A stretch of 64,000 nucleotides of DNA, taken from positions 1 through 64,000 of the forward strand of contig VGXC01000008.1 of assembly GCA_016873495.1 (NCBI GenBank). The letters are read 5' to 3'. The stretch comes from Nitrospira sp. (lineage in GTDB: Bacteria > Nitrospirota > Nitrospiria > Nitrospirales > Nitrospiraceae). The notes beneath the pieces were generated by a model that worked only from the letters and a program-made list of their open reading frames with translations, had not been told where the DNA came from and did no database searches. This document shows positions 33,951 through 41,803 of the stretch, piece after piece. The position numbers and the translations under genes were made by a program. Position 1 is the stretch's first letter, and every line of letters starts with the position of its first letter.

Positions 33951-34379
33951 TTAGAGCGCGAGCACTTCCGGGCGTTGCGCATGGTGGGGATGCTCGGCCC
34001 CCGGATAGACTTTCAGCTTTCTCGCCATCTGCTTGCCCAGCGTGTTTTTCGGAAGCATGCCCTTGATGGCCCGAGCCAGCAGCTCCGTGGGGTTCTTCGC
34101 GTGCAGGTGTTCGGCGGTGGTCGTTTTGAGCCCGCCCGGATACCCCGTGTGATGGATATACAGCTTGGTGCGCATCTTGTCGCCGGTCAGATGGACCTTG
34201 CCCGCATTGATCACCACCACATGATCCCCCGTGTCCATATGAGGCGTGAACGTGGGTTTATGCTTGCCGCGCAATAAGATGGCGATCCGTGCCGCCAGAC
34301 GGCCGAGCGTCTTGCCGTTGGCATCCACCAGATACCACTTGCGCACAACGTCCGCCGGTTTTTCAAGATAGGTTCCCAT
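33951..34379 (-). CDS. rplM: 50S ribosomal protein L13
   Basis: The 142-aa protein has [57 protein letters not shown] and [35 protein letters not shown], which are standard L13 blocks. It is the first gene of the L13-S9 unit. Confidence 0.96.
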   Translation of the reverse strand: MGTYLEKPADVVRKWYLVDANGKTLGRLAARIAILLRGKHKPTFTPHMDTGDHVVVINAGKVHLTGDKMRTKLYIHHTGYPGGLKTTTAEHLHAKNPTELLARAIKGMLPKNTLGKQMARKLKVYPGAEHPHHAQRPEVLAL

Positions 34380-34426
34380 GATCCTCTTTCATCCTTCCTG
34401 TGTCCGATGCCCATTCCTACGTCGAA

Positions 34427-34900
34427 TTATTTCCCGAGATTTTTGGTCCCGAACCGCTCCAGCCACGCGTCCAGATTCGTGCCGCCCCGTTGCTTGAGAA
34501 CTTCCTGCGTCACAAAAATGGGACAGTTGGCACGAAGCGCCAAGGCTATCGCATCGCTCGGGCGCGAGTCCACCGTTTGTTCGCCGTCCGCGGTGAGCAG
34601 GTAAATCCTGGCGTAATAGGTGTTGCTCTTGACCTCCGTGATCACCGCCTGCGTCACTTTGACGTTCAAGTGCTCGGCAAAGCTACGGATTAGATCGTGG
34701 CTCATGGGGCGGGGCGACACCATGCCCTCCAACGCCATTTTGATCGCGTTGCCTTCCGTCGCGCCAACCCAGATCGGCAGCACCTCGGCATGTCGTTCGT
34801 CCCGAAGAATGACGATATGGGTGTCGGTATTCTGGTCGGGCAGGACTCCATGCACCGACAAGCGGATCAGTTCACCGGCGTCTACGTCATCGGCTGCCAT
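34427..34900 (-). CDS. DUF151 bifunctional nuclease family protein, copy A
   Basis: The 157-aa protein belongs to the DUF151 family (LSVHGVLPDQNTDTHIVILRDERHAEVLPIWVGATEGNAIKMALEG, RPMSHDLIRSF, VTEVKSNTYYARIYL, DSRPSDAIALALRANCPIFV). Thermotoga and plant relatives have reported DNase/RNase activity. It is a clear paralogue of the protein encoded 78 nt upstream (34979-35434). The pair precedes rplM on the same strand. Confidence 0.85.
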   Translation of the reverse strand: MAADDVDAGELIRLSVHGVLPDQNTDTHIVILRDERHAEVLPIWVGATEGNAIKMALEGMVSPRPMSHDLIRSFAEHLNVKVTQAVITEVKSNTYYARIYLLTADGEQTVDSRPSDAIALALRANCPIFVTQEVLKQRGGTNLDAWLERFGTKNLGK

Positions 34901-34978
34901 CGTCGTTCCTGGTCGATTGTATGTGCGGTCTACCGAGAAGCCGAACGGTTGGTCGTTCCTGGCCTCGCCGAACGCCGG

Positions 34979-35434
34979 TCAGGATTCGTACTTCCCGAAA
35001 TCTTCCGGCTTGAGGTTCTCTAACCACTGCCCCAACTCTTCGGACGCCTGCTGGCGAATCACGTCTTCTTTTGCAAAGATCGGCGCATCGGCCCGCAGGG
35101 CCAATGCGATGGCATCGCTGGGCCTGGCGTCGATGGAATATTCCGAGTCTTCGCTCATTAGATGGACTCTGGCGTAGTAGGTGTTGTCCTTCAAATCCGT
35201 GACGACCACGCTGATCACCTTGGCGCCGGCCTCATCCAACACAGCTTTCATCAGATCATGCGTCATGGGTCGCGGCGCCGCCATGCCCTCTAACGCAAAA
35301 CTGATTGCGCTGGCTTCTGATTTTCCGACCCAAATGGGTAACATGTCCACGTTATGCTCGTCCCGCAAAATAACGACAAAGGTATTGCTATAGGGATCAA
35401 ACGTCAGCCCGCGCACTTTCATCTGTGTAATCAT
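34979..35434 (-). CDS. DUF151 bifunctional nuclease family protein, copy B
   Basis: The 151-aa protein has the same blocks as copy A: VVILRDEHNVDMLPIWVGKSEASAISFALEGMAAPRPMTHDLM, VVTDLKDNTYYARVHL and DARPSDAIALALRADAPIFAKEDVI. The order and lengths match along the full sequence, so the two are tandem duplicates. The N terminus (MITQMKVRGLTFDPYSNTF) is shorter than in copy A. The biological role of this family in Nitrospirota-like bacteria is unknown. Confidence 0.85.
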   Translation of the reverse strand: MITQMKVRGLTFDPYSNTFVVILRDEHNVDMLPIWVGKSEASAISFALEGMAAPRPMTHDLMKAVLDEAGAKVISVVVTDLKDNTYYARVHLMSEDSEYSIDARPSDAIALALRADAPIFAKEDVIRQQASEELGQWLENLKPEDFGKYES

Positions 35435-35524
35435 AGGGTCTGGCTCTTTAGCAGAACCGAGCTTCTATACCATCCGTCGATGGTAATTGTCAATGAAACC
35501 CCTCGCCAGCCTTGCCGGAAAACC

Positions 35525-36325
35525 TCATGGTCGATCGGAAAAATCGAAGGCTTTCCCCGACATGGCCGGAGTCGCCGCGGCCACCAAGCGGAGCAGGGCT
35601 TGGGCCACCTCGGATGCGGTGTGCAGTCGCCGTCGATCTTCACGCGGATAGGCCCTGGCTCTCATGTCGGTCTTCGTTCCCCCCGGGTTGAAGGTGAATG
35701 CGATGACGCCGTGGGGCCGAAGCTCATCGGCGAGTATTTGGCTCATGCCCTCCCCCCCGAACTTCGAGACGGCATAGCCGCCCCAATTCGCACGTCCGGC
35801 CTGGCCCACCGAGGACGAGATAGTGACTATACACCCGCTGCCCTGCGCCACCATTACCCGGGCCGCCTGCTGGGTGACGGTAAAGGTCCCGGTCAGGTTC
35901 ACCTGCATCACCATGGCCCACTCGCGCAGAGGATACGCGACGAGGGGCACCAGCGGCCCCAGTATCCCGGCATTGTTAATGAGAATGTCGAGCCGACCAT
36001 AGCGCCGCCTGGCCAGATCCGCCAGAGATCGCGCCTGCCTGGCCGACCCGATGTCCGCCACCCGTGCTACCGCTTCTCCGCCGGCCACGGTGATAGACTT
36101 GAGCGTCATATCGAGCTGCTTCTTGGTTCTTGCGCACAAGACAACACGCGCGCCGGCCCGTGCGAACAGTTCAGCCGTAGCCCGCCCGATGCCGCGTCCG
36201 GCGCCGGTGATGAGCGCCACTCGACCGGCAAGCGGACGGGACTTGGATTCGATGCCGGCCCCTTTGCTGCGCGATGGGCGAGGGGAGCGCGGGCGTGGTT
36301 TGCTGTCGATTAGGCTATCCTTCAA
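35525..36325 (-). CDS. Short-chain dehydrogenase/reductase
   Basis: The 266-aa protein is a classical SDR: cofactor motif TGAGRGIG (from Thr40), NNAG in DILINNAGILGP, catalytic Ser in ISSSVGQAG and the YAVSK pair (Tyr-x3-Lys). The Arg in LCARTKKQ suggests NADP preference. The first ~32 residues are a basic, Ser/Pro/Arg-rich extension that may be mis-assigned leader. The C terminus (AQALLRLVAAATPAMSGKAFDF) recalls FabG-like enzymes, but the substrate is unknown. Confidence 0.85.
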   Translation of the reverse strand: MKDSLIDSKPRPRSPRPSRSKGAGIESKSRPLAGRVALITGAGRGIGRATAELFARAGARVVLCARTKKQLDMTLKSITVAGGEAVARVADIGSARQARSLADLARRRYGRLDILINNAGILGPLVPLVAYPLREWAMVMQVNLTGTFTVTQQAARVMVAQGSGCIVTISSSVGQAGRANWGGYAVSKFGGEGMSQILADELRPHGVIAFTFNPGGTKTDMRARAYPREDRRRLHTASEVAQALLRLVAAATPAMSGKAFDFSDRP

Positions 36326-36361
36326 GGCGAGACATGCGCCATCGTCGAGCCGATCGGAGCG

Positions 36362-36640
36362 CTACGCCTGGGGCTTGAAATTTTGCTGCAGCTTGCTGGT
36401 ATCAACCGTCTCGCCGAGGTTGAGAAAGGCCCGCATCTGCTTCTTGACGAGTTCTCGCCCGCTCTCCTCGCCGAGATTGACTTGATACTCGTTGATGACC
36501 ATGACCCTCATGCCTTCCCACTGCTTCCAGCAGTCCTTGCACACCTTGGCCTTGATCTCGGATTCAAGTTTTCCCATAAAGAGAGTATCGGTAATCGCCT
36601 CGCCCTCTTTGGCGCATTTAACACATTGCACGGCAGCCAT
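36362..36640 (-). CDS. YggX-like protein with an added zinc-ribbon
   Basis: The 92-aa protein joins two features. CxxC pairs at Cys6/Cys9 and Cys34/Cys37 could bind zinc. The C-terminal region WKQWEGMRVMVINEYQVNLGEESGRELVKKQMRAFLN follows the pattern of the iron-trafficking/oxidative-damage protein YggX (AWxxWxxxQTMLINE...LNM). YggX proper lacks the two CxxC pairs. A role in Fe-S or redox protection is inference. The ATG at 36640 has AAGGAGGAT upstream, which sets the start. Confidence 0.62.
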   Translation of the reverse strand: MAAVQCVKCAKEGEAITDTLFMGKLESEIKAKVCKDCWKQWEGMRVMVINEYQVNLGEESGRELVKKQMRAFLNLGETVDTSKLQQNFKPQA

Positions 36641-36760
36641 CAGAACATCCTCCTTGAGCCTTCCCGGGCGGACATCGTGCGACAGAGCCCGCTCTCCTTC
36701 GGTAAAACGGGCAGGGCATTCTAGCATTCATGTCGAGAGAAAGAAAAGAGGCGCGGCCGG

Positions 36761-36789
36761 TTGACGGCCTGCCGACATCATGTTAAAGA
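36761..36789 (+). promoter_or_regulatory. Probable tRNA-Leu promoter
   Basis: TTGACG at 36761-36766 and TAAAGA at 36784-36789 are spaced by 17 bp. The expected start point near 36797 is about 11 nt before the tRNA. The -10 is weak. Confidence 0.45.
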
Positions 36790-36807
36790 AACGCCATTGA
36801 TCTATCG

Positions 36808-36894
36808 GCCCGGATGGCGGAACTGGCAGACGCGCGAGACTCAAAATCTCGTTCTCGCAAGAGAGTGGGAGTTCGATCCTCCCTCCGGGCACCA
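36808..36894 (+). tRNA. tRNA-Leu (anticodon CAA)
   Basis: The acceptor stem GCCCGGA/TCCGGGC is perfect and ACCA is encoded. The anticodon stem CGAGA/TCTCG holds the loop CTCAAAA with anticodon CAA, which reads UUG. A long variable arm (GTTCTCGCAAGAGAGT region) marks a class II tRNA. The T-arm GGGAGTTCGATCCTCCC is intact. Total length is 87 nt. No integrase or attachment-site duplication was seen next to it. Confidence 0.96.
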
Positions 36895-37035
36895 TCCTCC
36901 TCCCTCACTAAAAAAGTCACAATAACACCAACGCGTTTGGCCAGGCAGGCATAATCGAGACAGCCCCCAGAGCTGAATACCCACCTCAGGTAGTGGCATG
37001 GAGGCCCCTTCGACACAATCACCTGAATTTCTCTC

Positions 37036-37064
37036 TTGACAGACAAGGTTGAATATCCTAATAT
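37036..37064 (+). promoter_or_regulatory. Strong sigma-70 promoter for the exported protein at 37161
   Basis: TTGACA (37036-37041), a 17-bp spacer and TAATAT (37059-37064) make a near-consensus promoter. Transcription should begin near 37071, leaving a ~90-nt leader. The stretch from the tRNA end (36895) to here shows no gene or structure. Confidence 0.75.
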
Positions 37065-37160
37065 CCGCGCCTGTCTCTCTATACATGTATCAATGCACAA
37101 GGTACGTTACATCGGTTTTCTCGTTCATCATTCATAGTCTAACTCACAAGGAGGCAGCAC

Positions 37161-37910
37161 ATGCGTAAGGCATTTTTGTTCGGAGCAATGATCCTGCTCG
37201 CCGGCTCCGTGGGGGTAGCGACGGCCCAGGAGCGGCTGCCGCAGTCATCGGCCGGGTCCGGCTTTGGAGTCGGAGCAGGAGTGGGCGACGTGTCCGGCAA
37301 CTCGACCCGCACCAGCTCCTTCGATAAGAGCGCGTTCCTGGAGCGGCTCTCACAGAACGAAACCGTCTTCGGCCGCGTGCTGGCCATCGACATTCCTGGT
37401 CGGCGGATACACTTGGAGACGGGTGGCAGCTCGCACGACGAAGGCCGGGCGGGGACCGGTGCCATGTCTTCCCTGACCCTCTACCTGGATAGCGAGACCA
37501 ATATGGAGTTGATCAAGCAGGTCAACAGCGGTGATGACGTTACCGTTCAGGTCCGTGAAGAAACTTCTGCGGCTCAGCCCTTTGGGACGGGCCGAAAGCT
37601 GGTCCGTGACGTCTCCGTCCTGCGTGGCAACGAGAAGCTGGCCGGCTTTGGCGGCCTCGGCCAGCGGCCCGACCCCGGCACGGAACGTGGCATTGAGACC
37701 AACTCCGGCTCAGGAACAGGAGGCCCGGTTGGGCAGATTCTTCCAGGCGAAGTGACCGGGGCCAAGGGCTTCAATAGCTCAATCGGCGAAGTCACCGGTG
37801 CCGCTCCTTGCTGGAACTGCGATCCGCAGCCGGGCTGGGGCTATGGTCCCAGCACCAAGAGCGACTATGGAAGCTCCGAGAAGCCATCCTACACGAAGGG
37901 TCTGCAGTAA
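37161..37910 (+). CDS. Exported protein of unknown function, Gly/Ser-rich
   Basis: The 249-aa protein has a clear signal peptide (MRKAFLFGAMILLAGSVGVATAQ, cleavage after ATA or TAQ). A middle domain (ETVFGRVLAIDIPGRRIHLETG, SLTLYLDSETNMELIKQVNSGDDVTVQVREE) looks like a small beta-barrel. A low-complexity tail includes CWNC. No family was recognised; the middle part resembles secreted OB- or copper-binding-type domains only vaguely. AAGGAGG lies 9 nt before the ATG. With a near-consensus promoter and its own terminator it is probably a well-expressed single gene. Confidence 0.7.
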   Translation: MRKAFLFGAMILLAGSVGVATAQERLPQSSAGSGFGVGAGVGDVSGNSTRTSSFDKSAFLERLSQNETVFGRVLAIDIPGRRIHLETGGSSHDEGRAGTGAMSSLTLYLDSETNMELIKQVNSGDDVTVQVREETSAAQPFGTGRKLVRDVSVLRGNEKLAGFGGLGQRPDPGTERGIETNSGSGTGGPVGQILPGEVTGAKGFNSSIGEVTGAAPCWNCDPQPGWGYGPSTKSDYGSSEKPSYTKGLQ

Positions 37911-37947
37911 ACCACGACCCGGTTGTCGGATCGGTTAGAGCGTGAAG

Positions 37948-37980
37948 GCGGTGGCGGCGATAGGCCGCCACCGCTATTTT
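37948..37980 (+). terminator. Intrinsic terminator after the exported protein gene
   Basis: GCGGTGGCGG (37948-37957) and CCGCCACCGC (37965-37974) form a 10-bp stem with a CGATAGG loop, followed by TATTTT. It lies 37 nt after the stop. Confidence 0.8.
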
Positions 37981-38004
37981 AAGCCCCTTGCAATCTGCAG
38001 GAAA

Positions 38005-38274
38005 ATGAGCGAGCCGGCACAGACAGCCTTGGACAATCGGCATGCCGATGCGGAACTGGATTTGCGGGGCGTGATCTGCCCCTACAACTTCGTCAAGACC
38101 AAGCTGAAACTGGAAACCATGCAGGCGGGAGAGATCCTGGCGGTCATTCTCGACGAGGGGGACCCGATCCGCAATGTTCCGCGTAGCGTCTCCGACGACG
38201 GGCATACCGTGCTCGCACAGGAATCGCTGACAGGCGCCTACCGCGTCACGATTCGGAAGCGCGCCGCCGCATAG
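38005..38274 (+). CDS. TusA-family sulfurtransferase-like protein
   Basis: The 89-aa protein has the SirA/TusA fold signature LDLRGVICPYNFVKTKLKLETMQAGEIL, with Cys25-Pro26 as the sulfur-carrying cysteine, followed by EGDPIRNVPRSVSDDGH. TusA-like proteins relay persulfide sulfur to tRNA thiolation, molybdenum cofactor or dissimilatory sulfur enzymes. The exact partner cannot be inferred; no dsr or tus genes are nearby. Its 3' end overlaps the rsmI 3' end by 29 bp. Confidence 0.85.
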   Translation: MSEPAQTALDNRHADAELDLRGVICPYNFVKTKLKLETMQAGEILAVILDEGDPIRNVPRSVSDDGHTVLAQESLTGAYRVTIRKRAAA

Positions 38275-39043
38275 GCCGCAACATTCTCTTTCGATTCTCT
38301 CCGACCTTTCCCTTGCATCCTTCAATCACCAGCGTTACGACTCCACCGGTTGGCGCCTGAAGAACCAGTCTTGCGACGGCGCTGGCTTGGCCTCTAACGA
38401 CAGTCTCTCCGGACATTGTCAGATCCTTGGCCACCACGACATCGCGATCGCCCAATGCGTCCTTGACGGCGTGAAGGATACTGCGAAGTCTGCCTGGCGT
38501 CACCAAGAGGACCAATGTGCCTGGTTCCTTGCGCAATGCCCGTAACAGACATTGCATTGCTGCGGATGTTCTGGGAAGGGTCCCGAGGAAGAGAAACCGG
38601 TCCCCCGAGAGACCGGACACGGAAAGGGCTGCCAATCCGGCGGAGGGACCCGGAACCGGGACAATCTGGATGCCCGCGCGGATGGCTTTTTGAATCAGAA
38701 ATCTTCCAGGGTCGGCGATCACCGGAGTTCCCGCGTCTGAGACCAGCGCCACACTCGCCCCCTCGCGAAGACGCGCGAGCAGCAACGCGGTTTTTTCTTC
38801 CTTGTTCTCGTTGTGGTAACTCGTAAGCGGCACGTGGAGGTCATGCCGCTCGCAGAGCGCCTGGGTCTGTTGCGGATCTTCCGCTGCGATAACCGCCACC
38901 TCCCCGAGAACACGAAGCCCCCGCAAGGTCACATCGTCGAAGTTGCCGATCGGGGTGCTGACGACATATAACGTTCCCGCATTCGCATTCACGTCGACTT
39001 TCATCACCCACCCATCGGATCCGATACAAGATATAGCGGTCAT
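38246..39043 (-). CDS. rsmI: 16S rRNA 2'-O-ribose C1402 methyltransferase (RsmI)
   Basis: The 265-aa tetrapyrrole-methylase-fold protein has the RsmI blocks LYVVSTPIGNFDDVTLRGLRVL, VIAAEDPQQTQ, LTSYHNENKEEK, VALVSDAGTPVIADPG and PVPGPSAGLAALSVSGL. It methylates the ribose of C1402 in the decoding site. A possible alternative start (MKVDVNA) is 13 codons in. Compared with E. coli RsmI the C-terminal domain is short. It converges with the TusA-like gene. Confidence 0.85.
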   Translation of the reverse strand: MTAISCIGSDGWVMKVDVNANAGTLYVVSTPIGNFDDVTLRGLRVLGEVAVIAAEDPQQTQALCERHDLHVPLTSYHNENKEEKTALLLARLREGASVALVSDAGTPVIADPGRFLIQKAIRAGIQIVPVPGPSAGLAALSVSGLSGDRFLFLGTLPRTSAAMQCLLRALRKEPGTLVLLVTPGRLRSILHAVKDALGDRDVVVAKDLTMSGETVVRGQASAVARLVLQAPTGGVVTLVIEGCKGKVGENRKRMLRPMRRRASES

Positions 39044-39127
39044 CCTACTTGCCCACTCCGTGGAATGTCTAGGAGGGTATACAGACTATCCGGCCGCAAT
39101 GAACTCGCCGATGAATCACTCCCTTCC

Positions 39128-39157
39128 TTGACCCTCTTCCACGCTTGACGCTATAAT
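39128..39157 (+). promoter_or_regulatory. Promoter of the hem gene block
   Basis: TTGACC (39128-39133) and a consensus TATAAT (39152-39157) are separated by 18 bp. The start point would be near 39164, giving a leader of only ~9 nt before the ATG at 39173, with AAGG as the only ribosome site. Confidence 0.7.
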
Positions 39158-39172
39158 GACGGGCTTTAAGGT

Positions 39173-40012
39173 ATGAATTTTCTCAGTGAAGTTGCGAGGA
39201 TAGGGCTGATGCCGGTCACATTTTTTATCGCGACGATCATTCTCTATTTTGCAGGCACAGGTTTTTTCCTGGCTTATCTGCTCCGACGATCGGAAGCCCT
39301 GTCTCAGGTCTCCCTGGGCGTCACGGCTGTCGGTTTCCTAACCCACACCCTGGCTTTGTTAACTCGCATGCTGGAAGCGGGACAGGTGACACTGGCCAGC
39401 TTTCACGAAGCCATGTCGTTTTTTTCCTGGGCCCTCGTGCTGGTGTTCCTGTTTGTGGAGATCCGTCATCGTATCCATGTCCTCGGCTCGTTTATCCTTC
39501 CCCTAGCCTTGATTTCCCTCCTTTCCGCTGCGGCTCTGCCCAAAGAGGTCCCGACGCTGGAGCCGGTGCTCAAGACCGTTTGGGTCCACGTGACGCTCAG
39601 CATGCTCGGCACGGTTGGGTTTGCCGTGGCGTTCGTGGCCGGGATCATGTACTTGATCCAGGACGGCCTGCTGAAATCCAAGCGATTCAACGTCCTCTAT
39701 AGCAAGTTGCCGCCGCTGGACTTCCTGGATCGCCTGAACCAGCAGTCCATCGTGATGGGATTCCCGCTTCTGACCGTGGGCATTATCGCGGGTGCCTTTT
39801 CCGCAGAGTTCGCGCGAGGCTCATACCTCAGTTGGAATCCCGAACAACTCTGGGCGCTGGTCACATGGCTGTTTTATTTCGTCGTGCTGATGGGACGCCT
39901 GACCGTCGGATGGCGGGCCAAACGTGCCGCCTACCTGACGATTATCGGGTTTGCCGGAGTAGTCCTGACCTTCATCGGCGTGGTCCTGAAAGCCCATGGC
40001 GGCGTCGCATGA
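39173..40012 (+). CDS. CcsA/HemX-family membrane protein
   Basis: The 279-aa protein has about eight membrane helices and belongs to the cytochrome c assembly family. Its motif near residue 220 reads GSYLSWNPEQLWALVTWLFY, in place of the WWD-type WDPKExWALITW of CcsA. The change of the Asp and Lys-Glu suggests it is not a full haem-attaching synthase. Its length, and its place directly upstream of hemA, match Bacillus HemX, which limits HemA amounts. Conserved His residues (VWVHVTLSML, HVLGSF) are present. The stop is 22 nt before the hemA ATG. Confidence 0.75.
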   Translation: MNFLSEVARIGLMPVTFFIATIILYFAGTGFFLAYLLRRSEALSQVSLGVTAVGFLTHTLALLTRMLEAGQVTLASFHEAMSFFSWALVLVFLFVEIRHRIHVLGSFILPLALISLLSAAALPKEVPTLEPVLKTVWVHVTLSMLGTVGFAVAFVAGIMYLIQDGLLKSKRFNVLYSKLPPLDFLDRLNQQSIVMGFPLLTVGIIAGAFSAEFARGSYLSWNPEQLWALVTWLFYFVVLMGRLTVGWRAKRAAYLTIIGFAGVVLTFIGVVLKAHGGVA

Positions 40013-40034
40013 ACGCATCCCTACGGTCCACCGC

Positions 40035-41426
40035 ATGAACATCATCGCAGTCGGCTTAAGCCATAAGACAGCTCCCGTAGAGGTGCGCGAGCGGCTGGCC
40101 GTCCCGGAGAGCCGATTGGGCGAAGCGCTGCACCGGTTGTGCGGCTACCAGGGGATCAAAGAAGGCGTGCTCCTCTCCACGTGCAACCGCGTCGAGGTGT
40201 ATGCAGTCGTGGACGATGTCGAGGCCGGCTTTGCGCGGGTGCAGGAGTTTCTGGCCGATACGCATCTCTCTCTGTCCTCCGAGCAACTCACGCCGCACCT
40301 CTATTGGCATACCGACGGCCGCGCTATCGGGCACCTGTTCCGGGTCGCGGCCAGCCTGGATTCCATGGTCATCGGAGAACCGCAGATTCTGGGCCAGCTC
40401 AAGGACGCGTTCGAGGCCTCTCTGACGCATAAAACCAGCGGGGTAGTGCTCAACAAGCTGCTGCAGAAAGCGATTTCGGCGGCCAAGCGGGTCCGGACGG
40501 AAACCAAGATCGCCGAAACCGCGGTGTCGGTCAGTTACGCCGCCGTCGAACTCGCCAAGAAAATTTTCTCGAACCTCAGCGAGAAGACGGTTCTGCTGGT
40601 CGGGGCCGGAGAGATGGCCAAGCTGGCGGCCAAGCATCTGATCAACAACGGCGTGCAGCGGGTCATGATCACCACCCGGAATCCCCAGGGCGCGATTGAG
40701 CTGGCGCAACGGTTCAACGGCACCTCGATTCCCTTCGATGAATTCCGCCGGGCCATGGCGGAGGCCGATATCGTCCTCTGCTCGACCGGCGCCGCGCACT
40801 ACCTTATCCGGGCCGCCGACGTGGAAGAAGCCGTCCGGCGGCGCATGAACCGCCCTATTTTTCTGATCGACATCTCCGTGCCGCGCAATATCGAGCCGGC
40901 CGTCAAGGACATCGACAATGCCTTTCTGTTCGACATCGACGACCTGGAAATGCGGGTCGAGCAGAACCGGGAAGAACGTCGGCGCGAGGCGGTCAAAGCG
41001 GAAGGCATGGTCGAGGAAGAGGTCGCCATCAGCCTCCAATGGCTCAAGTCCTTGGACGTCACTCCGACGATCGTCGCCCTACGCAAACGGGCCGAAGACA
41101 TCAAGCAAGCGGAGATCGACAAGGTCATGGCCCGGCTCGGACACCTGTCGCCCCAAGAACGAAGCGCTATCGAGGGATTGGCCTCCGCCATAGTTAACAA
41201 ACTGCTGCACGGTCCCTTGATCACGCTGAAAGCGGAAGCTCATTCCGCCGGCAGCTCCATGTACGTCGAAGCCGCCAAGCGATTTTTCGGCTTGGATACG
41301 GACCAGTCGCCGGCCGCTACCCCCGCGGAGCCCGCTCTGGCCAGGAGCGATAAAAGAGAGGCGGCACCGGTGGCCGCCTTGAAACAGAACGTTCCAGGCG
41401 GAGAACCGGAGCAGAAACGGGCGTGA
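40035..41426 (+). CDS. hemA: Glutamyl-tRNA reductase
   Basis: The 463-aa protein starts tetrapyrrole synthesis by reducing Glu-tRNA to glutamate-1-semialdehyde. The catalytic Cys50 is in LLSTCNRVEVY, the His in HLFRVAASLDSMVIGEPQILGQ, and the NADPH site is VLLVGAGEMAKLAAKHL. A dimerisation helix follows. The C-terminal ~45 residues (after FFGLD) are an unstructured extension rich in Pro, Ala and Glu. The ATG at 40035 (MNIIAVGLSHKTAPVEVRE) was chosen; an upstream frame start overlaps the previous gene. GSA aminotransferase (hemL) is not in the window. Confidence 0.96.
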   Translation: MNIIAVGLSHKTAPVEVRERLAVPESRLGEALHRLCGYQGIKEGVLLSTCNRVEVYAVVDDVEAGFARVQEFLADTHLSLSSEQLTPHLYWHTDGRAIGHLFRVAASLDSMVIGEPQILGQLKDAFEASLTHKTSGVVLNKLLQKAISAAKRVRTETKIAETAVSVSYAAVELAKKIFSNLSEKTVLLVGAGEMAKLAAKHLINNGVQRVMITTRNPQGAIELAQRFNGTSIPFDEFRRAMAEADIVLCSTGAAHYLIRAADVEEAVRRRMNRPIFLIDISVPRNIEPAVKDIDNAFLFDIDDLEMRVEQNREERRREAVKAEGMVEEEVAISLQWLKSLDVTPTIVALRKRAEDIKQAEIDKVMARLGHLSPQERSAIEGLASAIVNKLLHGPLITLKAEAHSAGSSMYVEAAKRFFGLDTDQSPAATPAEPALARSDKREAAPVAALKQNVPGGEPEQKRA

Positions 41427-41444
41427 CGGTTCACAGGCAAGGCG

Positions 41445-41771
41445 ATGGCACAGGGTCCCCAATTATTCACATGTCCCAAGTGCCGGAGTTCGTACCTGGG
41501 GCATGAGCCGTTACCCGACTGTCCCCGGTGTGGATATGATTTCCGTGAGCAAGAAGGGTTTCGTTGGGATGTGTTGATGTATCTATTGGCCATCATGGGA
41601 CTGCTGAGCTTCCTACTCGTAGCCTCGTATTACCGAGGCAACTTGGGCGTCACCCCGCGCCAGCCGGCTGCATCCCCGAACGAGGGACGTGAAAAACTTC
41701 CCGGAGACCGCTCTCCGGCAGACTCGTCGCGGGCTCCGTTCCCAAGTCCGTATCTCGAACCAGGCCGGTAA
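41445..41771 (+). CDS. Zinc-ribbon membrane protein in the hem block
   Basis: The 108-aa protein has an N-terminal rubredoxin/zinc-ribbon-like knot (FTCPKCRSSY and LPDCPRCGYDF, four Cys). One transmembrane helix (about residues 45-63, MYLLAIMGLLSFLLVASYY) and a disordered Pro/Ser-rich tail follow. I do not know a named family. It lies 18 nt after hemA and 32 nt before hemC on the same strand, so it is co-expressed with haem synthesis. The CxxC pairs could bind Zn or Fe near the membrane. Confidence 0.65.
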   Translation: MAQGPQLFTCPKCRSSYLGHEPLPDCPRCGYDFREQEGFRWDVLMYLLAIMGLLSFLLVASYYRGNLGVTPRQPAASPNEGREKLPGDRSPADSSRAPFPSPYLEPGR

Positions 41772-41803
41772 GTGGGCTCGACGAGGCACACACACAGGCG
41801 GAC

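Noticed and set aside
36783-37100. 105-codon minus-strand frame overlapping the tRNA-Leu
   Set aside because: It runs across the tRNA gene and has no homology signal.
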